DNA of 64,000 nucleotides from Bacteroidota bacterium (GTDB lineage: Bacteria; Bacteroidota; Bacteroidia; Flavobacteriales_D; Crocinitomicaceae), in NCBI GenBank assembly GCA_006226425.1, contig SBGX01000019.1, positions 108,405-172,404 on the forward strand. The letters run 5' to 3'. The notes under the pieces were generated by a model. The model did no database searches, was not told the DNA's origin, and worked only from the letters and a program-made list of their open reading frames with translations. The translations under genes and the position numbers were made by a program. Below, piece after piece: positions 44,465-52,507 of the stretch. Each line of letters opens with the position of its first letter. Position 1 is the first letter of the stretch.

Positions 44465-46046
44465 ACGCGATGACATAGATCGTCTGTTTCGGGAAAGTTT
44501 CGAACAGCACGAGGTCTCTCCTCCACCAGAGGTAAAAGACCGTATTGATGGAGGAATCCGCTTCAATCAAAGCCGAAATGGATTCTTTTCTTCCTGGATT
44601 ATCTGGAGTTTCATGGGACTCCTGATCCTTGGAACTGCAATCATCTGGTGGACACGACCAGATGAAAAATCCCCCGCTCAAAAATTGGCCGGAACGCACA
44701 TTCAAAGTCAATCCGAAATATCTAATCATTCACAAAAGGCACCAGTTTCTGGGAACAAGCTGAACAAAAACACCAACCTCCTATCTCAATCCACTGATCA
44801 GAAAAAAGATAAAACCAACACAGAAATCAATAACGATGGTCATAACAATGATCTACAAACATATGAAAAACGTAACTCTGAAAAAACAGCCCTTCAAAAT
44901 CAAATCAAAGCTGATGAAGGAAAAAAGCCCCTGAAAACCAGCGAAAAGAAGCCGCGAAAATCAAAGAAGCAAAAAGACACCGAAAGCAACATAGAGGACA
45001 GTGATCATAAAAAGTCAACACAGACCGATTCCGGGGACAAACTAGTTGACAATGATCTCAAAAATCCTGACGGAAATCAAGAGAAAAAACAAGCAGAATC
45101 AAACAAAGAATCAGCTGACCCGGACGAAGAAGCGAAAAAACTACTAGGACAAACGGACCCTACTCCAAATGCGGATAAGGGCTCAAAAACGGATTCCCTG
45201 AATCATCCAAGTGACAGTTTGAATCAGGTAGAGCAAAAGCCCCCCAAAGAAGCTCAAAACGATCCTTTGTTAAGTGATTCTACCTTCCAGGCAAACAATT
45301 CCGACGCGGATCAGAAAAAGGAACAAAACAAGAGCAAAGCTCCTCTTCCCATTATGTTGAGTCTCCAGGGTGGAAGCTTCACTTCCTTCAACAGTTTCTC
45401 CGATGGACAAATTCAGGAAAAGGAACAACAGCCCTTCCACTGGGGCATTGAAGCCTCTTACTTTTTCACTCCCCGTCTCGGGCTTCACAGTGGAATCGAC
45501 CATTATCGCTCCCTACACGAACTCAGTAAACGGGAATCTTCTTCTAAGCAGGTTCAGACCGGGACTAGCTGGGAGACTTTCCTGGTGGACACCTTTGAGA
45601 TTATTCAAAATGATACTGTTCTGGACACGATGTTCTATACATACACCGATAGCACAGAAGTTCCTACCTATCAAACCATTCAAATTGATAGCAACAAAAC
45701 CGTCCATTACACAACGAATTCATTTGACATTCCTTTTCTTTTCCATTTCAATCAAAAGATCAACGAACGGATTTACTGGGATCTCATAGCAGGAGGCGCC
45801 CTTCGCTTTCGACAACTTAAAATAGCTCAGCAGTCGGGCGACGACCCCACACTTTTTGAATCAATCCAACAACAAAAAGTTGGTCTCAAACTGCATCTCA
45901 GAAATGAATTCAGGTATCAGTGGACACACTTTGGCGTGGGCATTCATGGGGGCGTGGTTTACGACCTTTCTCCTCCTACATTGATGGAAAACAAGCAAAA
46001 AAGATGGCTGCTCAACTATGGAGTTGGCCTCCACTATCGATTGTAA
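44454..46046 (+). CDS. Envelope-spanning anti-sigma-like protein with C-terminal beta-barrel
   Basis: A 530-residue protein with three parts. Residues 1-43 are polar (MMDERDDIDRLFRESFEQH) and likely cytosolic, where an anti-sigma would bind. A membrane segment is at about 44-64 (WIIWSFMGLLILGTAIIWW). About 225 residues of Lys/Asp/Glu/Asn/Ser-rich low complexity follow (about 65-295). Residues 300-530 are a beta-rich domain like PorT/OmpW-type barrels (FHWGIEASYFFTPRLGLHSG, SFDIPFLFHFNQ, LLNYGVGLHYRL). The linker is long enough to cross the periplasm. The role as the regulator of the ECF sigma factor upstream is inferred from coupling. Its end overlaps the recombinase gene by 13 nt. Confidence 0.72.
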   Translation: MMDERDDIDRLFRESFEQHEVSPPPEVKDRIDGGIRFNQSRNGFFSSWIIWSFMGLLILGTAIIWWTRPDEKSPAQKLAGTHIQSQSEISNHSQKAPVSGNKLNKNTNLLSQSTDQKKDKTNTEINNDGHNNDLQTYEKRNSEKTALQNQIKADEGKKPLKTSEKKPRKSKKQKDTESNIEDSDHKKSTQTDSGDKLVDNDLKNPDGNQEKKQAESNKESADPDEEAKKLLGQTDPTPNADKGSKTDSLNHPSDSLNQVEQKPPKEAQNDPLLSDSTFQANNSDADQKKEQNKSKAPLPIMLSLQGGSFTSFNSFSDGQIQEKEQQPFHWGIEASYFFTPRLGLHSGIDHYRSLHELSKRESSSKQVQTGTSWETFLVDTFEIIQNDTVLDTMFYTYTDSTEVPTYQTIQIDSNKTVHYTTNSFDIPFLFHFNQKINERIYWDLIAGGALRFRQLKIAQQSGDDPTLFESIQQQKVGLKLHLRNEFRYQWTHFGVGIHGGVVYDLSPPTLMENKQKRWLLNYGVGLHYRL

Positions 46047-46945
46047 GCCCTGTTTCTGGGATGATAGGAAAGGATTGCTTCCTGTAGATAGCGCTGATCC
46101 AGATGCGTATATATTTCTGTTGTCGTGATCGATTCGTGCCCTAACATTTCCTGGATGGCCCGTAAATTGGCGCCCCCTTCTATCAAGTGTGTGGCAAAGG
46201 AGTGCCTGAAGGTATGCGGACTAATGTTCTTTTTCAGATTGATGCTTTTCGCCAGGTTTTTAATAATCGTAAAAATCATCACCCGGGTCAACTGCGCTCC
46301 TCTTCGATTGAGAAAAACGATGTTTTCATGCCCTGGTTTAATATCCAAATGACAACGAATCTGATCCCGATACTGGCTTATCTCTTTCTCTACCTGTTCA
46401 CTGACAGGAACCAGTCGCTGCTTATTTCCCTTCCCCAGCACCCGGATAAAGCCTTCGTCAAAATAGAGATCTGAAAACTTCAATCCGATCAGTTCGCTCA
46501 CCCGTAAGCCACAACTATAAAGCGTTTCCAACATGGCTTTATTGCGATGTCCTTCTGGCTTACTTAGATCAATGGCAGCAATCAATGCGTCTATTTCCTC
46601 CACATCCAGCACCTCAGGCAACTTGCGTCCAATCCGCGGCATCTCCAATAATTCACTCGGATCTTCTTTGATGTAATCTTCCAGGATCAGAAAATCAAAA
46701 AACTGTCTGAGCCCGGAAATAGTTCGGGCCTGACTTCTTTCGGACAAGCCCAGATCATAGAGTCCTGCAACAAAATTCTGCAAATCTTCGATCTTCATCT
46801 CTCCGGGGTCCAGTCCACGCGCTACCGCAAAATCACTTAAATGTCGAATATCACGCTGGTAGGCCAAAACGGAATTTTCTGCCAGTCCCCGCTCTATTTT
46901 CAAATACGAGATAAATTGTTTAATATAGCGTTCCCAAAGCTTCAT
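46034..46945 (-). CDS. Tyrosine recombinase, XerC/XerD type
   Basis: A 303-residue recombinase of normal Xer length. The N-terminal SAM-like domain includes YLKIERGLAENSVLAYQRDI. The catalytic domain has Arg in YSCGLRVSELIGL, Lys in VLGKGNKQRLVPV, HTFRHSFATHL and the nucleophile Tyr in TTTEIYTHL. It resolves chromosome dimers at dif; whether it is XerC or XerD cannot be decided here. Only 2 bp separate its ATG from that of aroQ on the other strand, and no mobile-element neighbours are seen, so it is the housekeeping type. Confidence 0.93.
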   Translation of the reverse strand: MKLWERYIKQFISYLKIERGLAENSVLAYQRDIRHLSDFAVARGLDPGEMKIEDLQNFVAGLYDLGLSERSQARTISGLRQFFDFLILEDYIKEDPSELLEMPRIGRKLPEVLDVEEIDALIAAIDLSKPEGHRNKAMLETLYSCGLRVSELIGLKFSDLYFDEGFIRVLGKGNKQRLVPVSEQVEKEISQYRDQIRCHLDIKPGHENIVFLNRRGAQLTRVMIFTIIKNLAKSINLKKNISPHTFRHSFATHLIEGGANLRAIQEMLGHESITTTEIYTHLDQRYLQEAILSYHPRNRAYNR

Positions 46946-46947
46946 CT

Positions 46948-47352
46948 ATGCATCTTCTGATCATCAACGGCCCCAACCTCAACCTTCTGGGACAGCGAGA
47001 GACACAAATATACGGGAATCTGTCCTTTGAGGATTACCTGGCCGAGCTTCGCGAGAAATTTGATCATCAAATCGACTACCAGCAGTCTAACGTGGAAGGT
47101 GAAATCATCAATTTTTTGCAGGAATCAAAACACGATGGCATTCTGATAAATGCCGGTGGATACACACACACGAGCGTGGCTATTCGGGATTGTATTGCAG
47201 CCATTCAGATTCCGGTGATTGAAATTCACATCAGCCAACCCCAGGCGCGGGAGGCATTTCGTCATGAATCCCTCATTGCAGGTGTTTGTCAGGGTTCGAT
47301 TAGCGGATTTGGACTCAAAAGCTATGAACTCGGAATCCGTTCCTTCGGCTAG
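46948..47352 (+). CDS. aroQ: 3-dehydroquinate dehydratase, type II
   Basis: 134 residues, slightly short for the 145-residue family but with all landmarks: NGPNLNLLGQRE (about 7-18), the active-site Tyr in QIYGNLSFEDY, NAGGYTHTSVAIRDC, EIHISQP and REAFRHESLI (catalytic His). It catalyses the third shikimate-pathway step. Its promoter must lie within the divergent recombinase gene because the start codons are only 2 bp apart. It converges with the glycosyltransferase gene (4-nt overlap). Confidence 0.96.
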   Translation: MHLLIINGPNLNLLGQRETQIYGNLSFEDYLAELREKFDHQIDYQQSNVEGEIINFLQESKHDGILINAGGYTHTSVAIRDCIAAIQIPVIEIHISQPQAREAFRHESLIAGVCQGSISGFGLKSYELGIRSFG

Positions 47353-48377
47353 GTCTTGAAAAAGCGGGCATTCAATTGATCAAAGGAACGAATCCCTTTA
47401 AAATAATAGGCCCACAGGATACTCCCCTGATACATCCCCCTGGAATTAAAGTCTCCTTTCAAATCTCTCTTCAACTGCTTACGCTTCGCGAGCATTTTAC
47501 TTAGATGGGTATAGAAGGACATGTGTGCCTGAAAAACAGCCCATAAATGCCTCGGTTTCCCCTGCACCAGAAAAAAGGTTCCTGCCATGCCATCAAGGGC
47601 CAGTCTATAAAACAATTTAAAGAACAGAATTCCCGGATGGTTTTTAGTGATCATGAATAAACTATTCCTGAAATTCAGAAAGGTCTTTCGTGGTGACAAA
47701 TAACTTAAGGTCCCCCCACCCACATGATATACCGTCGACTCCGGAACAACCCGAAAGGCATAACCGAGTCTTTTCACGCGCCAACACAAATCGATTTCTT
47801 CCATGTGCGCAAAGAAATCTTCGTCAAATCCCCCTAGCTGGTGGAACACATCGGAACGAACTAGCATACAGGCACCGGTCGCCCAAAAAATCTCGCGATC
47901 CCCATCATATTGTCCATGATCTTCTTCACATCCGGAGAGAATTCGTCCACGGCAAAAGGGATAGTAATTCCGGTCTAAAAAGCCCCCGGAAGCTCCGGCA
48001 TGCTCAAACTCATGCTTTCGATCATAGGCTAGTACTTTAGGCTGACACCCCGCTACTCCTTCCATCTCCATACATTGAAGAAGCGGTTTCAACCAATTCG
48101 CAGTTACCTCGACATCGCTATTCAACAACAAATAATAATCTGCTTCGACTTTTTTAAGAGCATCATTGTATCCTTTGGCAAAACCTCCGTTCGATTCGTT
48201 GACAATCACTTTTACCTGTGGAAAATGTTCCTCCATAAAAGTCAGCGAATCATCCGTAGAGGCGTTGTCAGCCACGATGATCTCTGCCTCCGGAGAGCAA
48301 GCGATCACATTCGGAAGAAATTTCTCCAGAAAGGTCCTTCCATTCCAGTTCAATATGACAAGAGCTATTTTCTTCAA
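47349..48377 (-). CDS. Family 2 glycosyltransferase
   Basis: A 342-residue GT2 protein. The N-terminus IALVILNWNGRTFLEKFLPN, the EIIVADNASTDDS loop and DYYLLLNSDVEVT (DxD-type) mark the nucleotide-sugar site. DEDFFAHMEEIDLCWRVKRL is the acceptor-side motif of rhamnosyl/glycosyl GT2 members. It probably works on cell-surface polysaccharide; the sugar is unknown. It is 8 nt from the upstream GWxTD gene. Confidence 0.92.
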   Translation of the reverse strand: MKKIALVILNWNGRTFLEKFLPNVIACSPEAEIIVADNASTDDSLTFMEEHFPQVKVIVNESNGGFAKGYNDALKKVEADYYLLLNSDVEVTANWLKPLLQCMEMEGVAGCQPKVLAYDRKHEFEHAGASGGFLDRNYYPFCRGRILSGCEEDHGQYDGDREIFWATGACMLVRSDVFHQLGGFDEDFFAHMEEIDLCWRVKRLGYAFRVVPESTVYHVGGGTLSYLSPRKTFLNFRNSLFMITKNHPGILFFKLFYRLALDGMAGTFFLVQGKPRHLWAVFQAHMSFYTHLSKMLAKRKQLKRDLKGDFNSRGMYQGSILWAYYFKGIRSFDQLNARFFKT

Positions 48378-48385
48378 ATCAGTTC

Positions 48386-49870
48386 TTAGTACTGGTTGTA
48401 AAGGATTCCACTATTGCCTCCAAAGTGTTGGTGATTTCCGGCGTTCCCATCATCGATTGTTCCATTGGTCGAATTTCTTTTAGACAGGTACTGCTGCCAT
48501 CTAAAGTTTTGCACCTCTCCGACCATATCCGAATGCAACAAACGATAAACATTGTTTACCAAATCCGGATTGTAGAAAATGAAACGCTTATTTGAGAAAT
48601 TTTTGATCTTGTCATAGCGCCAGATTTCATAAGGATACTCGCTTGGCGAATTTTCTCTCGTAATAATGTTGTTCGGTGAACCATACTGCAAATAAACGCG
48701 TCCCCGGTCCGTGGAGTGACCATCCATAAAGTTGGTTCCAAATAGACGCTCTACCAATAACACCTGCTTTTTGTACTTGATCCAGGAGGTGTATGCCTCG
48801 CCCCCTGTACTGGTTGAATTCACCCAAAATGATTGAAGGTATTTTCTGTACAGCTCTTTATCTTTTGTTTTCAAAAGGCGAATAATATTCTTGATTTCCG
48901 CCGGCTTCGAGATTGGAATCAGGCTGGCCACGTAGTACTCCAGACTATCATTCGTCACCGACTGTTGAAATTCAGGACTCAAAACGACTTCATCTGTCGT
49001 GATTGCCTCTGCCTTTCGTTCATTGAAACGATCAAAATAGTAGCTGGTGGTACTCAGCACCTGCTGGTCTTTATCCAACAACTCAAACCGAAGCTCGTAT
49101 TCCCCGGACGCAAGTTCCCCAATATCCAATGCCCGAAGGATGGGAAGAACGCCAGGAACCTTTACTCGTGTAAAGCGTGTAAATTCTTCCAATTCCGCTC
49201 CTCTATTCTTCACTGATTGGATACTCTGCTTCAAACCGTAAATCCCGAGTGTATCACTTCCCTGAATCGGATGATAAACCTCCAGATAAACAGGAATTTT
49301 CCCCGCTTCCGTCGGATAGTAATTGGATATTCTAGGAATGATCTCGTAACCTGACTTGGAAAATACCCCAGGCTCTCCACTCGTCGGATAAATGACCTCT
49401 GCTACTTCTACATTCGAAATTTGTGGTTCTCCTGAAAAATCGGTCACCAATAACTCTTGAAGAGCAGTAACCGGTTTGGCTCCCTCCTGATGAAGATCAG
49501 TCAAATTCAACTCCAGTTGATATTTACCTGGTTCCAATGACAATCGTCTGATTTCATAAAAATCTTCTATAATACTGTCTCGCATCAAAGGACTCTGCAG
49601 ACGATACGCATCTGATCGAACGACATTATTGCTATCATTCCGAACCACATAGTGCACTGCTACCTCACTTTGCAGACCACCTTCCACGGCATCATACTCC
49701 AAGGTATATCCAGCAAATTGCAGATGAATTTCCACAAAATTGCCCAGTTTCGGATGATAGAAATTCTTATGGTCCAGATAGGCTTTCAGGGTCTTCTTTC
49801 GTTGCCCCCAGGCCGTATTTGTTGAAACAAAAACTCCTAACATCAATAAAACCAAGCCGATTCCCCTCAT
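48386..49870 (-). CDS. GWxTD domain protein, secreted
   Basis: About 494 residues from the ATG at 49870, where a signal peptide begins (MRGIGLVLLMLGVFVSTNTA). An upstream in-frame reading to 50011 runs under the tRNA promoter and has no support. The C-terminal region shows the GWxTD-type layout, RVYLQYGSPNNIITREN and YPYEIWRYDKI, with FSNKRFIFYNPD. The central region is beta-rich. The family is common near periplasmic chaperones in Bacteroidota but has no assigned activity. Confidence 0.78.
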   Translation of the reverse strand: MRGIGLVLLMLGVFVSTNTAWGQRKKTLKAYLDHKNFYHPKLGNFVEIHLQFAGYTLEYDAVEGGLQSEVAVHYVVRNDSNNVVRSDAYRLQSPLMRDSIIEDFYEIRRLSLEPGKYQLELNLTDLHQEGAKPVTALQELLVTDFSGEPQISNVEVAEVIYPTSGEPGVFSKSGYEIIPRISNYYPTEAGKIPVYLEVYHPIQGSDTLGIYGLKQSIQSVKNRGAELEEFTRFTRVKVPGVLPILRALDIGELASGEYELRFELLDKDQQVLSTTSYYFDRFNERKAEAITTDEVVLSPEFQQSVTNDSLEYYVASLIPISKPAEIKNIIRLLKTKDKELYRKYLQSFWVNSTSTGGEAYTSWIKYKKQVLLVERLFGTNFMDGHSTDRGRVYLQYGSPNNIITRENSPSEYPYEIWRYDKIKNFSNKRFIFYNPDLVNNVYRLLHSDMVGEVQNFRWQQYLSKRNSTNGTIDDGNAGNHQHFGGNSGILYNQY

Positions 49871-49999
49871 ATAGACAATGATATTTGACGTAAAAATAAG
49901 GAATTGTTTTAAGCTGTTAAAATCTCTTGACTGTAGGGTAGTGACTACTGATTGATCACAGCAAAAGCGGCTTCTATCAAAGTTTTTTTGGGGGCCTGC

Positions 50000-50029
50000 T
50001 TGCAGTTTCACAAAGTATTGCTACTTTTG
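50000..50029 (+). promoter_or_regulatory. Promoter of tRNA-Ser
   Basis: TTG (50000-50002), a 19-nt spacer and TACTTTTG (50022-50029) match the Bacteroidota promoter consensus. The -7 element ends only 4 nt before the mature tRNA 5' end, so the primary transcript has almost no leader. Confidence 0.8.
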
Positions 50030-50033
50030 CCCC

Positions 50034-50118
50034 GGAGAAATGGCAGAGTGGTCGATTGCACTGGTCTTGAAAACCAGCGTACCGAGAGGTACCGGGGGTT
50101 CGAATCCCTCTTTCTCCG
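50034..50118 (+). tRNA. tRNA-Ser (anticodon UGA)
   Basis: 85 nt. Acceptor stem GGAGAAA/TTTCTCC, discriminator G; anticodon stem CTGGT/ACCAG with loop CTTGAAA, giving anticodon TGA and decoding UCA-type serine codons. The extra arm GTACC-GAGA-GGTAC is the long variable arm expected of tRNA-Ser. The T loop is TTCGAAT. CCA is not encoded. Confidence 0.97.
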
Positions 50119-50243
50119 CTGACTTTTGAAAAATAATGAGCTTCCTTTTTGGAGGCTCTTTTTTTTGCCCGTCCAGGGGTTTTCTTTCCCAAACATGAAA
50201 AAAATTGATTTACTGCATCCTAATCTAAAATAAGCAATTAGGC

Positions 50244-51146
50244 ATGTCCCATCACCTACTTTTTGTAATCACTATATTATTAACCGCCTGCTCGGTGTCA
50301 AACTCCAAGAAGAACTACACTTCTATTGACTCAGCATATACTTCCGAGTATGCTTGCTTGCAGTATGGGAGGGTCAAAATATACAGACATCTGGGAAGTG
50401 AAAAAAAGCTGAATGGTTCTTATCAAACCCGGCGATCATTTCAATTGTCTGATTCGGTCACAACGGTATTCAAAACGACCTGTCAGTATCGAAGAGGATT
50501 AAGGAATGGTATAGAACATTGGTATGTAGATGACAGTATCCGACGAATTTCTCGTTACAAAAAAGGACTGAGGGAAGGGGAAAGCCTCGAATTTTGGAAA
50601 TCCAAACAGACCAAATCCCATTACAAGCATGGAATTAAAGATGGGCTCGAAGAAGAGTTTATGGGTTCCAGACTCATCCGGTCCGTTTACTTTAAGCACG
50701 GAATCAAAAGTGGAGAAGAAATCTACTTTGACTCATCTGGAATAAAAAGTAGTTCCAGTAGCTTTCAAATGGATTCGATCTTTCCTTCCAGACTTATGCG
50801 CTATGCACATCGTTTAATCGAGACGCCTTATGCCATTCGTGACAGTATGCTTTTACAGGATTTTCGCACCTACTATGAATTCAAGGGAACAATCCATATT
50901 AGTGCTTATCAAGACAATGATGGCTGCTGTCTGCCCCTCGTTCGTTCCACGATCGATGATTCTAAAATTCGTTCGCTTTGGGAATGCGACTTTCCCCGGA
51001 GAGCCGGATTCTACTACATTATTGAGTACTCCCTTGCCCACCTGGATATGATTGAAAGCTCTTTCTATCTCGTTTATTCAGATAAATACAGCCCTGCCTC
51101 CTTTCAATACCTGGAAATACTCCGCAATGGAAATTTTCTTTTCTAA
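50244..51146 (+). CDS. MORN-repeat (YwqK-like) lipoprotein
   Basis: A 300-residue protein with a lipoprotein signal (ITILLTAC, Cys16). Residues 85-175 contain several MORN/YwqK-type repeats (LRNGIEHWYVDDS, LREGESLEFWKS, IKDGLEEEF, IKSGEEIYFDSSG). Despite the YwqK antitoxin name, the repeats more likely mediate surface binding. The C-terminal part, starting around ICAYQDNDGCC-type residues, is unrecognised. A terminator follows at 51153. Confidence 0.8.
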   Translation: MSHHLLFVITILLTACSVSNSKKNYTSIDSAYTSEYACLQYGRVKIYRHLGSEKKLNGSYQTRRSFQLSDSVTTVFKTTCQYRRGLRNGIEHWYVDDSIRRISRYKKGLREGESLEFWKSKQTKSHYKHGIKDGLEEEFMGSRLIRSVYFKHGIKSGEEIYFDSSGIKSSSSSFQMDSIFPSRLMRYAHRLIETPYAIRDSMLLQDFRTYYEFKGTIHISAYQDNDGCCLPLVRSTIDDSKIRSLWECDFPRRAGFYYIIEYSLAHLDMIESSFYLVYSDKYSPASFQYLEILRNGNFLF

Positions 51147-51152
51147 GCAAAA

Positions 51153-51179
51153 AAAGGATGACCAATCCGATCATCCTTT
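51153..51179. terminator. Terminator between two convergent lipoprotein genes
   Basis: AAAGGATGA pairs with TCATCCTTT around a 9-nt loop, with an A run upstream and a T run downstream. Confidence 0.8.
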
Positions 51180-51198
51180 CCTGTTTTCAAATCATTGC

Positions 51199-51567
51199 TT
51201 ATTTACATTCCAGATGGATGATCTGCACCAATTTTTCGTCTGTTTCACCCATTTTCAGAAACACTCTGGCTTCCAGACGACGCGTTTGCGAAAAGGTATT
51301 TCTCATTCCAATCCGGAAATCATTTTCAAACTCCCATTCCTGGTACTGATATCCATTTTCCTGATCCACCAGCCGGATAATTCCTTCATTTTTTTCCACA
51401 AAGTCTCCCTCAAAGCCTCCCTGGAAGATGATGGAATCACCTTGTTGATAAACGGCCCCGTCCACCGGAGTAGCCAGGTTAACGTAGCCTTCTGATTCCC
51501 ATTTCATACAGGCTGTAAATGTCAGTGCCGACAGGGCTACAAGTGTGATTTTTTGAAACGTGTTCAT
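51199..51567 (-). CDS. Small lipoprotein of unknown function
   Basis: A 122-residue protein with a lipoprotein signal (ALTFTAC, Cys20). The mature part is a single beta-rich domain (YQQGDSIIFQGGFEGDFVEK, then WEFENDFRIGMRNTF). No domain is recognised. It converges with the MORN-repeat gene across a terminator and stands alone. Confidence 0.7.
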   Translation of the reverse strand: MNTFQKITLVALSALTFTACMKWESEGYVNLATPVDGAVYQQGDSIIFQGGFEGDFVEKNEGIIRLVDQENGYQYQEWEFENDFRIGMRNTFSQTRRLEARVFLKMGETDEKLVQIIHLECK

Positions 51568-51705
51568 GTCGTAAAAGATTTAAAGGTTAGTAATAGAATG
51601 ACCGTTCAATCCTGATTTACCCCTAAACCACTTCTCGTTTTTTTTGATTCTTTGGACAATAAATGATACCTTTAAATGGTTATTTACTGCATCAATACAC
51701 TAGCT

Positions 51706-51996
51706 ATGCTTGCCAAAAACAAACGATTTCTCATTCTTTCAGCGGCCTCATTGTCTTTATTGTTAATTCCCTTTGTCGCCATGCAATTTACGCAAGAAGT
51801 ACAATGGAAAACAGGTGATTTTATCGTCGCGGGAATCTTACTTCTGGGGGTAACGCTCATGATTGATCTCCTCATGCGAAAAGTGCGAAGCAAATCAAAA
51901 AAATGGCTCCTCATGCTATCCTGCGCGGCTCTTTTTATTCTGGTTTGGCTGGAACTGGCTGTAGGTATCTTCGGAACGCCTTTTGCCGGAAGCTAA
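51706..51996 (+). CDS. Small membrane protein with three helices
   Basis: 96 residues from the ATG at 51706 (an upstream ATG at 51676 gives 106). Three hydrophobic segments: about 8-25 (LILSAASLSLLLIPFV), 38-55 (FIVAGILLLGVTLMIDLL) and 68-90 (WLLMLSCAALFILVWLELAV). A short basic loop (MRKVRSKSKKW) separates the last two. It is probably an inner-membrane protein. No family is recognised. Confidence 0.6.
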   Translation: MLAKNKRFLILSAASLSLLLIPFVAMQFTQEVQWKTGDFIVAGILLLGVTLMIDLLMRKVRSKSKKWLLMLSCAALFILVWLELAVGIFGTPFAGS

Positions 51997-52033
51997 ATGC
52001 CCCATCAGGGAGAAGCTGACGAATTTCATCCCT

Positions 52034-52051
52034 TTGTAACATAGGTTACCA
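52034..52051 (+). promoter_or_regulatory. Candidate Crp/Fnr operator upstream of the DUF983-crp operon
   Basis: GTAAC-ATAG-GTTAC (52036-52049), flanked by TT and CC-AA, forms a 14-bp palindrome of the Crp/Fnr kind. A weak -7 element (GAACTTTG, 52072-52079) predicts a start near 52084, which places the operator centre at about -41.5. The -33 position has no TTG. This is the geometry of a class II activator-dependent promoter. Confidence 0.6.
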
Positions 52052-52105
52052 AAAAAAACATGAAAAGTGCAGAACTTTGGTTTATAGAATCAAACTCGCA
52101 CGGCT

Positions 52106-52507
52106 ATGTTCAAAAAAGGTCAAAAATTATACAGCATTACACATCAAAAATGTCCCCACTGCCATGAAGGAGATTTTTTTGAAGGTTCATTTTTCAAAGC
52201 CGAAGTAAAGGAAAGATGCCCCGTATGCGATTCTCCATATACCAAGGAGGTTGGATTTTACCAGGGTTCCTACTACGTGGTTTACGCCCTTGGAGTAGCT
52301 GTTTTTGTGGCCATTTGGGTTTTCATTGAACTCTTTCTTCCCTGGGTTGGTTTTGATGGAATTTTGTACGCCGTGTTGACAGCTCTAATCATTTCAGCAC
52401 CCTTTATTTACCCGCTATCTAAAATTATTTGGGCCAATTTCTTTTTCCATTATAACTTTGGAAAAACGGAGAAAACACATGGAGAAACTGTTAAGGGAGA
52501 ATTATAG
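52106..52507 (+). CDS. DUF983 zinc-ribbon membrane protein
   Basis: A 133-residue protein. The N-terminal cytosolic half has two CxxC knuckles (KCPHCHEG near 12-19 and RCPVCDSP near 36-43) and GFYQGSYY. Two membrane helices follow (about 55-75 and 85-107). The DUF983 family has no known function. It overlaps the Crp/Fnr gene by 29 nt and is co-transcribed with it. Confidence 0.92.
   Translation: MFKKGQKLYSITHQKCPHCHEGDFFEGSFFKAEVKERCPVCDSPYTKEVGFYQGSYYVVYALGVAVFVAIWVFIELFLPWVGFDGILYAVLTALIISAPFIYPLSKIIWANFFFHYNFGKTEKTHGETVKGEL

Noticed and set aside
46034..46945. Tyrosine recombinase as a sign of a mobile element or prophage
   Set aside because: Length and motifs fit housekeeping Xer recombinases. 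No tRNA-linked direct repeats, phage genes or transposases were seen nearby.
48833..49216. Forward reading of 127 codons inside the GWxTD gene
   Set aside because: No homologous domain, no start signal, and it lies opposite a supported gene.
49871..50011. Longer start for the GWxTD protein
   Set aside because: The extra 47 residues overlap the tRNA-Ser promoter region, and a proper signal peptide begins at 49870.
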